Part shown: positions 7,709 to 14,300 of the stretch, piece by piece | Numbering within the stretch: the stretch's first letter is position 1 | Layout: each line of letters opens with the position of its first letter | From: an uncultured Burkholderiales bacterium | Lineage (GTDB): Bacteria; Pseudomonadota; Gammaproteobacteria; Burkholderiales; Burkholderiaceae_F | Assembly (NCBI GenBank): GCA_903871435.1 | Contig: CAIQGU010000346.1 | Span: 1-20,965, forward strand | Length of the DNA: 20,965 nt | Direction: 5' to 3' | Position numbers and translations under genes: made by a program | The notes under the pieces: generated by a model | The model's input: the letters and a program-made list of their open reading frames with translations, nothing else | Told to the model about the DNA's origin: nothing | Database searches by the model: none

Positions 7709-7714
7709 GGGAGG
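7709..7714 (+). promoter_or_regulatory. Ribosome-binding site that sets the start of protein A
   Basis: GGGAGG ends 4 bases before ATG 7719. It favours this start over the upstream in-frame ATGs at 7632 and nearby, which lack such a site and would put a polar stretch before the signal peptide. Confidence 0.75.
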
Positions 7715-7718
7715 CTAC

Positions 7719-9719
7719 ATGTTGAAAATCTGGCAACCAGGCATCGCGCAGGCCGCGCAGGCCCTGGCCGCGAAGCAGGAGATGCTTCTAACCGCGCTGC
7801 TGCTGGCGACTGTTTTTGCGCTGGCGGCAAACCCCGCACACGCCCAGTCGTTCCGGGTGCAGTGTCCAACCAGCACGATCACCCACCCGACCGCCGCTAA
7901 CAACAGCGCCGAGCCGGCCTACGTGGGACCCACCTATACCCCTGTCACCGGTACGGCCCCGGCCGACTACACGACCGGCAAGACGGGAACCGTGAACGGT
8001 GCCATCAAATGCCAGCAGGTGGGCGGTGGCGACGGCTACGCATCGATGGCCGACGGCACGCAGACCTACATGTTCACTTTCGGGCCGCTGTCGGGACTGC
8101 GCAACATCGCTAACGGCCAGCCCGGCACGGTGTTCATGTCCGAATTCAACTCCGTGATCGCCGACCCCACCACCCTGGTGCCCGGCTACCCCGCCGCGCT
8201 GCCGAGTTCCACACAGGCTTACAACGGCGCCATCGGCCTCGTCAACAGCAATGTGAACTACACCCTCAACATCTACGACATCCTCGAGGGCAACACCAGC
8301 GCCACGCTGACCGCCGCGAGCAAGCTCACCACCACGCCCAATACGGTCACGGTGATCCTGAACGCCGAGGCGCCGTTCAAGGTCGGCGACACGGTTGCCA
8401 TCGGCCAGGGTCCCAACGGCACCGACCTCAACGGCTACACGGGCAACTTCCAGGTAACCGCGGTGGGCGTGGCCAACACCCTAGGGCTGCCGGCAAGCTA
8501 TGCCTTCCAGTACACCCTGGCGGGCACCACCGGCCTGGCGGAGGTGAACGCAACGTCCGACGGCACGGCCTCGTCGATCCCGGTGATAGACGGCCACGTC
8601 GATGCCCGCCAGATCATGGACGTGGGCGTGATGAACGGCAATATTCCGGCGCCCCTGATGGCCATCGACGAGGACGACGAGTTCTTCCTCACGCTGACCA
8701 ACGTCGGCATGATCATGCGGCCCGACCTGTTCGAGCAGCACACCATCCACTTCCACGGCTATCCCAACGCCTCGTCGTTCTACGACGGCGTCCCCGACGC
8801 CTCGGTGGCCATCAACATCGGAGGCAGCTTCACGTACTACTACCTGGCGCCGGACGCAGGCACCTATTTCTGGCACTGCCACATCACGCCGCCGGAACAC
8901 TTGCAGATGGGCATGGTCGGGCAACTGTACGTGCGGCCGCGTCAGAACCGCGTGCCCAGCACGACGACTCTGTACGCGGCGCTGCAGGCGCAGCAGAAGG
9001 ATCTGCGCACCGCCTGCAACTTGAACGATGTCCTGTGCAGCAACCCGCTACCGGTCACCGCCAACGCGGTCACCGGCAAGGGTTCAACGGCTTCCAACGG
9101 GGGCACCGGCGGCTACGTCTACAACGATGGCGACGGCTCCACCTACTACGACGTCGAAGTGCCGCTGCAGATGCACGGTTTTGATCCCAACTTTCACTAC
9201 GTCGGCATGACCTTCAACAACGAAGGGTTCGCCGACATGAAGGACAAGTACTTCCTGCTCAATGGCCGCAGCTATCCCGATACGGTTACCACCGGGCCGC
9301 TCAAGACCCCGTCGTCCGACGGCGTCGACCACCTCTCGCAGCCGATCAGCGCATTGGTCAACATGACGGCCGGGCAGCGCGCACTGCTGCGGATCTCCGA
9401 TCTCACGGTCAGCGAGTACCACACACTGGCCTCGCTGGGCATCCGGATGCATGTGGTGGGCTGGAACGCCAAGCTGTTGCGCGATCAGGACGGCAACAAC
9501 ATGGACTTCTATACGAACTCCATCACGCTCGGCGGCGGCGAGTCGGCGGACGTAATCCTCGATAGCTGTCTGGTGCGTACCAACCCCGCGGATCCCTCGT
9601 CGGCGTGCACGACCGCCGTTCCCAAGGGTACCTACTACCTGTTCACGTCCAATCTGGACCACCTGTCCAACGACGCAGAAAACTTCGGCGGCCAGATGAC
9701 CGAAGTTCGCGTCAACTAA
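7719..9719 (+). CDS. Secreted multicopper-oxidase-like protein A with type-1 copper site
   Basis: The precursor has 666 residues with a long Sec-type signal peptide (hydrophobic core about 22-37, probable cleavage after NPAHA, residue 42). Copper motifs sit in one cupredoxin domain: HTIHFHG at 341-347 and WHCHITPPEHLQMGM at 385-399. His341, Cys387, His394 and Met399 form a full type-1 set; His344, His346, His386 and His388 are four trinuclear-cluster ligands. Cys-to-His spacing is two residues longer than in laccases, nearer copper nitrite reductases. About 190-280 looks like an inserted domain (PFKVGDTVAIG...YTGNFQVTAV). A second cupredoxin domain (about 490-666, from FLLNGRSYPDT) has no copper motif. 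Only half of a trinuclear cluster is present, so it may need a partner; protein B starts 10 bases downstream. Substrate unknown. Confidence 0.85.
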   Translation: MLKIWQPGIAQAAQALAAKQEMLLTALLLATVFALAANPAHAQSFRVQCPTSTITHPTAANNSAEPAYVGPTYTPVTGTAPADYTTGKTGTVNGAIKCQQVGGGDGYASMADGTQTYMFTFGPLSGLRNIANGQPGTVFMSEFNSVIADPTTLVPGYPAALPSSTQAYNGAIGLVNSNVNYTLNIYDILEGNTSATLTAASKLTTTPNTVTVILNAEAPFKVGDTVAIGQGPNGTDLNGYTGNFQVTAVGVANTLGLPASYAFQYTLAGTTGLAEVNATSDGTASSIPVIDGHVDARQIMDVGVMNGNIPAPLMAIDEDDEFFLTLTNVGMIMRPDLFEQHTIHFHGYPNASSFYDGVPDASVAINIGGSFTYYYLAPDAGTYFWHCHITPPEHLQMGMVGQLYVRPRQNRVPSTTTLYAALQAQQKDLRTACNLNDVLCSNPLPVTANAVTGKGSTASNGGTGGYVYNDGDGSTYYDVEVPLQMHGFDPNFHYVGMTFNNEGFADMKDKYFLLNGRSYPDTVTTGPLKTPSSDGVDHLSQPISALVNMTAGQRALLRISDLTVSEYHTLASLGIRMHVVGWNAKLLRDQDGNNMDFYTNSITLGGGESADVILDSCLVRTNPADPSSACTTAVPKGTYYLFTSNLDHLSNDAENFGGQMTEVRVN

Positions 9720-9729
9720 GGGGCAAGCG

Positions 9730-11361
9730 ATGTTTGCGACGACTTTCAACACGACAAATGCGATGAAGCGCCTGCTTCCTCTGGGTCTGGCGGCAATGGG
9801 TGCCCTTTTCACCGCTGCGGCGCAGGCCGCTGCACCCGGCATCACGGGGCCCACGTTCACCCTCCAGGCAAGCCCCGCCAATATCACCCAGCCCGACGGA
9901 CAGCAGATCTATTCCTGGGGTTACGGGTGCGTCGGTACGCCAGGCGGCTACGCGCCGACGACCATTGGCGGCACCTTCTGCAACGCGATGCAACTGCCCG
10001 GACCGACCTTGATCGTCACTGAAGGCCAGACCGTGACGGTGACGCTTACCAACAACCTGCCCGCTGCGGCGGGCAACACGTCCATCCTCTTCCCGGGGTT
10101 CGCCACGGCGACTCAGGGCGGCGTGACGGGCCTGCTCACGCAGGAAGCCGCGCCGGGCGGCTCCGTCACATACACCTTCACGGCCAGCACTCCCGGGACG
10201 CATGCGTATTACAGCGGCACCCAGGGCGACCTGCAGGTGGAGATGGGGCTGTTTGGCGCCCTCATCGTATTGCCAAAAACGGTTCCGGCGGCTTGCACCA
10301 CCGGACTGCCAGCGACCAATCCTGGCGGTAACGCGGCAGCTCGCACGGCTTGGGGCGAGGCCGATTTCAGCCTGGCCAAGTCTGCGTACGACCACCCGGC
10401 CACGTGCTACGACCGCGAGTACCTGTTCCAGTTCTCCGAAATGGATCCCTCGATCCACACCGCAGCCCTCGCGCAGGTCACCGCCAAGGCGGGCTGCACG
10501 GCCGGCGTGGCGGGTTGCAGCCTGGACGTGCCCACTGAACCCTATCACCCCGCGTATTTCATGATCAACGGACGCTCCATGCCCGACGACATGGACCCCA
10601 ATTACGCGCCGATGTATCCGAACCAGCCCTATAACGGCAATCCGCACATGCATCCGGGCGAAATCACCCTGCTGCGTGTAATCGGCCAGGGCCGCTGGCA
10701 GCATCCGTTCCACGAACACGGCAATCATGTGCGCATCCTGGCACGTGACGGCAATCTGCTGTTGAGTCCGGGCGGCAACCTCGCCGGTCCGTTGCAGTTC
10801 ACCACCACGACGACGCCGGGCGTCGCATTCGACGGACTGTTCTACTACACCGGCAGGGGTCTCAACTGGGATATGTACGGGCACAACCAGGCGTCGACCG
10901 ACGCCAATGCCACGCTGCCGTGCGTGCCCGACGTGAACGGCTACAACACCGGCGCGCCCGCGGCGATCAATTACTTCGAGTGGTGCCAGGATCACTACAA
11001 GCCGGTGCAGGCCGCGCCCTTCGGCGATGTGCCGGCCGGCGGTCCGATCACGCTGCCCGATCCGAACATCTTCAAGAACGGCACCTGGTACGGCGGCAGT
11101 CCGTACCTGGGCCCCGATGCGACGGCGCGTGCCACTTTCGGCACCTGCACGGGCGTGAACACCACGACGGCGTGCGGCGCAACCGGAACGACACCACCGA
11201 GTGGCACGGTCGTGAACTCGCCGTCCACGGAAGCCGGCTATGCGTTCATGTGGCACTCCCACAATGAACGCGAGATCACCACGAACAACATCTTCCCCGG
11301 CGGAATGATGATGATGATGCTCGTCGATTCGCGTGAATTCCGCATCGACGAATCCCAGTGA
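9730..11361 (+). CDS. Secreted multicopper-oxidase-like protein B lacking the type-1 site
   Basis: The precursor has 543 residues. AAGGGG (9718-9723), overlapping the stop of A, sits 6 bases before ATG 9730. The signal peptide starts MFATTF with a hydrophobic core at about 15-30 and likely cleavage after AQA; ATG 9763 is an alternative. The first cupredoxin domain (about 35-180, PGPTLIVTEGQTVTVTLTNN) has lost its copper histidines. The second keeps QHPFHEHGNH (His325, His328, His330) and WHSH (508-511). Ser510 replaces the type-1 Cys and Glu515 the type-1 His, so type-1 copper is not expected, but four trinuclear-cluster histidines remain (328, 330, 509, 511). A run of five methionines (526-530) follows GG. 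The N-terminus (SWGYGC after a DG turn) resembles the start of protein C, suggesting a common origin. Confidence 0.83.
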   Translation: MFATTFNTTNAMKRLLPLGLAAMGALFTAAAQAAAPGITGPTFTLQASPANITQPDGQQIYSWGYGCVGTPGGYAPTTIGGTFCNAMQLPGPTLIVTEGQTVTVTLTNNLPAAAGNTSILFPGFATATQGGVTGLLTQEAAPGGSVTYTFTASTPGTHAYYSGTQGDLQVEMGLFGALIVLPKTVPAACTTGLPATNPGGNAAARTAWGEADFSLAKSAYDHPATCYDREYLFQFSEMDPSIHTAALAQVTAKAGCTAGVAGCSLDVPTEPYHPAYFMINGRSMPDDMDPNYAPMYPNQPYNGNPHMHPGEITLLRVIGQGRWQHPFHEHGNHVRILARDGNLLLSPGGNLAGPLQFTTTTTPGVAFDGLFYYTGRGLNWDMYGHNQASTDANATLPCVPDVNGYNTGAPAAINYFEWCQDHYKPVQAAPFGDVPAGGPITLPDPNIFKNGTWYGGSPYLGPDATARATFGTCTGVNTTTACGATGTTPPSGTVVNSPSTEAGYAFMWHSHNEREITTNNIFPGGMMMMMLVDSREFRIDESQ

Positions 11362-11365
11362 AGGC

Positions 11366-11370
11366 AGGAG
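11366..11370 (+). promoter_or_regulatory. Ribosome-binding site that sets the start of protein C
   Basis: AGGAG lies 7 bases before ATG 11378, immediately ahead of a clear signal peptide. An in-frame ATG at 11333 lies inside gene B and would add a polar extension, so it is rejected. Confidence 0.7.
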
Positions 11371-11377
11371 ACCGCAA

Positions 11378-14300
11378 ATGCGAACCAACGATATGAAGTC
11401 CGCCCTTATCAAGACGGCACTGGCGGCTACGCTACTCCTGTCGGGCGGCGGTGCAGCCCTGGCCCAGACGGTCGTCAATCTGACCGCTGCGCCAACCAGC
11501 ACCACCCTCTCCGATGGCTCCATCGTGCCGATGTGGGGCTACAGCTGCGGCACGCCCACACCGGGAACGTGTACGGCGCTGAACCCGGCGGTCGCAGCGG
11601 CTCAGGCCGCCGCGGCACCCACCGCCGCCCAGGCCGCGCAGGCCGCGGCCTGGTCACCTGTCGTCATCACCGTTCCGACCGGTAATAGTCTGACGATCAA
11701 CCTGACGAACAATCTGAAGTTCGCCAATGGCAACTCGGTCCCAACCTCGCTGGTGGTCGTCGGCCAGATCGGTGGCGGCCTGGGAACCGGTTCAACGTCC
11801 ACGGCCAGCCCGGACCACAGCCAGGTGCGGGCGCAAACGTGGCCAACAACCTCCACCTCGACACCGATAGAACTGCCGCCCGCGCAGGGCAATCGTGTCC
11901 AGTCGTTTTCGTCGGAAGTTGCACCGGCGGGCGTAACGCCATTGGCGACGCAAGTCGCCTCCGGCAGTGCGCTGACGTGGAGCGGCCTGCAGCCCGGCAC
12001 GTACCTGATCGAATCCGGGACGCACCCGTCCATACAGGCCCCGATGGGTCTGTACGGCATCCTCGTCGTTACCGATGCGGCAACCGGGACGGCCTACGGC
12101 AAGGCGGGAACCGCGACGGCGGTCACGTACAACGCCGATATTCCCCTGCTGTTCAGCGAGATCGATCCGGTGCAAAACAATGCCGTGGCCACGGCCGTCA
12201 ACACGGCGGGTTTCAGCGAGACCCGGGTCTGGTCCGGCCTGACGGGCGGCTGCGGTAATCCGGCGTCCCCGGCCGGTGTCGCCAACACCTGCTATCCGCC
12301 GGTTGTCAACTACACGCCGCTCTACTACCTGATCAACGGTCGCACTTTTGACACGACGAATGCGGCGGCGTCCCTGTACCCGGTCAACCTGCTCACCGGT
12401 GGAACCAGCCCGGTCGCTGGCAAGGTCCTGGTGCGGCTGGCCAACGCGGGCAGCAAGATGCACGTTCCTGCCATCGTCGGTGCGCAGACTACGGTCACCA
12501 GCACCGTAGGTGGCGTTGCCACAACCAGCACGCCCGTTGGCATGACGCTGATCGCCGAAGACGGCAACGTGCTGCCCGGACTTGCCCGGGTCCAGAACGA
12601 AGTCTTCCTGGCGGCCGGCAAGACCTACGATGTTTCGATCAACGCCCCGGCAACCGTCACCACGGCCCTGCCCATCTATGACCGCGAACTGAGCCTGTCG
12701 GCCAACGCTACCGGCCGCGATGGCGGCATGTTGGCCTACATCAGCATCAACGGTGCCGGCGTTCCGGCTGCTACGGCGGCCGGCGCTGCTGCCGCGGTCG
12801 CGGATTCGTACAACGCCGTAGTGCCGGGCCAGCCCCTCGTCGTATCGGATCCGTCCAAGGGCGTCATCGCCAACGACGTGCGGGTTTACGGCGTATCGCT
12901 GCTCACGGCGCCCACCAACGGCACGGTCGTGTTGAACGCCAACGGTACCTTTACCTACACGCCCACCGGCACGACGTTTACCACCGACAGCTTCACCTAT
13001 TGCGCCAATTCCGCGTTCACGCCAGCAACCGCCACGACGGCGGCGAGCTGCTCGTCCGCGGCCCTCACGGCCACGGTTTCCCTGGGCGCGTCCACCGTGC
13101 TATCCAGCGACTCCGGCGTTACGTGCGTGCCCACCGCCTTCACTTCAGCGGTGTCTACCTACATCGCGATCAAGACCCCCGGCGTGCTGTCCGGATGTAC
13201 CGACGGCGCCGGCCTGCCGCTGAGCGTTGACCCGGCCACGGTGACGGGCAACGGGATAACCGTCACTGCGGACGCCAATGGAGGCTTCACGGCCACCGCC
13301 ACGGCCGCTGGCACGTACAGCTTCTCCTTCCAGGCGAAGAACTCCCTGGGCCTGCATGGCGCGGCTACGACGGTATCGGTTACCTTCCAGTCGCCCAGCA
13401 ACCTTGCGGTAACGGTACTCGATGGCGTCGATCACAAGACGCCGATCACCGACTATCGCTGGATCATCGAGGAAGACCGCACGTTCTACGTGGATCCCGC
13501 CTGCACGACCAATCCCCTGCCGGCCGGCTGCCCCACGATTGCCGCCGGCAATACCAGCCCCATCAATTACGGCACCAACTTCCACACCAGCTCCATGCCG
13601 GTGGTGGCGTCGGGCTGTACCGGAGCCCTGTCCTGCGAAGGCGGACAGACGCTGCAGGGCGTTTCCACGGTTTGCGATATCGGCAATGGTGTGTGCCACC
13701 CCGGTACCCAGCAGACCGTTTCGCTGCCGGGAAGCGTGAACCTCGACCCCAGCAAGCGCTACTACATCTCCATCCTGCCGGGCGATGCGGCCAATCCGTT
13801 CAATGCCGGGTATCAGGGCGTGGCGGATTGTTCCGCGGCAGGCGTTGCCGCCGGGCATTGCGGCCACGGCATGGGTGGTGCGCCCATCGCGGCCGTGTGC
13901 GGACCGCAGTCGGTCAGCAAGGCGGCCTGTGTCCCCGGCACGGCCTACACCTTTGCGCCGGTGATGGTGCTTGCGGTTCCCACGCCGCTGCCCAGTTCCA
14001 CGTTGTCGCTTATCGTTTACGAAGACGACTACCCGCTCAATGGTGAGCAGGGCACGGGCGGCGGTATCGATGTGCTCGCTCCGCAGGAGCCGGGCCTGGG
14101 CGACTTCCAGATCACCCTGCTCGACCAGGCCGGACAGACCGGCGCGGCGACTGGCACGCCGACCTACGACATGTTCAACGAGCCCTTGTCCAACGCGCTT
14201 GCCGGAACCATAGACCCGGTGACCGGACTGGATGCCTGCCCGGTATCGGCGGTGGCAACGGCAAATGCGCAATTCAATACGGCCAACGCCGCGGCGATTG

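Larger units (their letters stand above)
7178..7718. other. AT-rich divergent intergenic region
   Basis: No gene is seen between the regulator start and the start of protein A. About 7280-7600 is clearly AT-richer than either side. It holds several inverted repeats: 7320-7344 (TGGGT-A-TTTT / AAAAACCCA, one bulge), AGCGG-AAATA-CCGCT at 7465-7479, ATGACGGTCAT at 7591-7601 and GCGGG/CCCGC at 7602-7618. A divergent control region for the two-component pair and the 13-kb locus must lie here. Composition and repeats suggest a promoter/operator region, but no + strand sigma-70 or sigma-54 promoter was convincing. A longer frame for protein A starting at 7632 is open but lacks a good start. Confidence 0.6.

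Noticed and set aside
7178..7718. A cyclic-di-GMP or other riboswitch in the leader of protein A
   Set aside because: Small hairpins are present, but none of the conserved core sequences I know for common riboswitches could be found.
9712..11523. Long - strand open frame opposite protein B
   Set aside because: Protein B has a signal peptide, ribosome-binding site and copper motifs, whereas the opposite frame has none of these.
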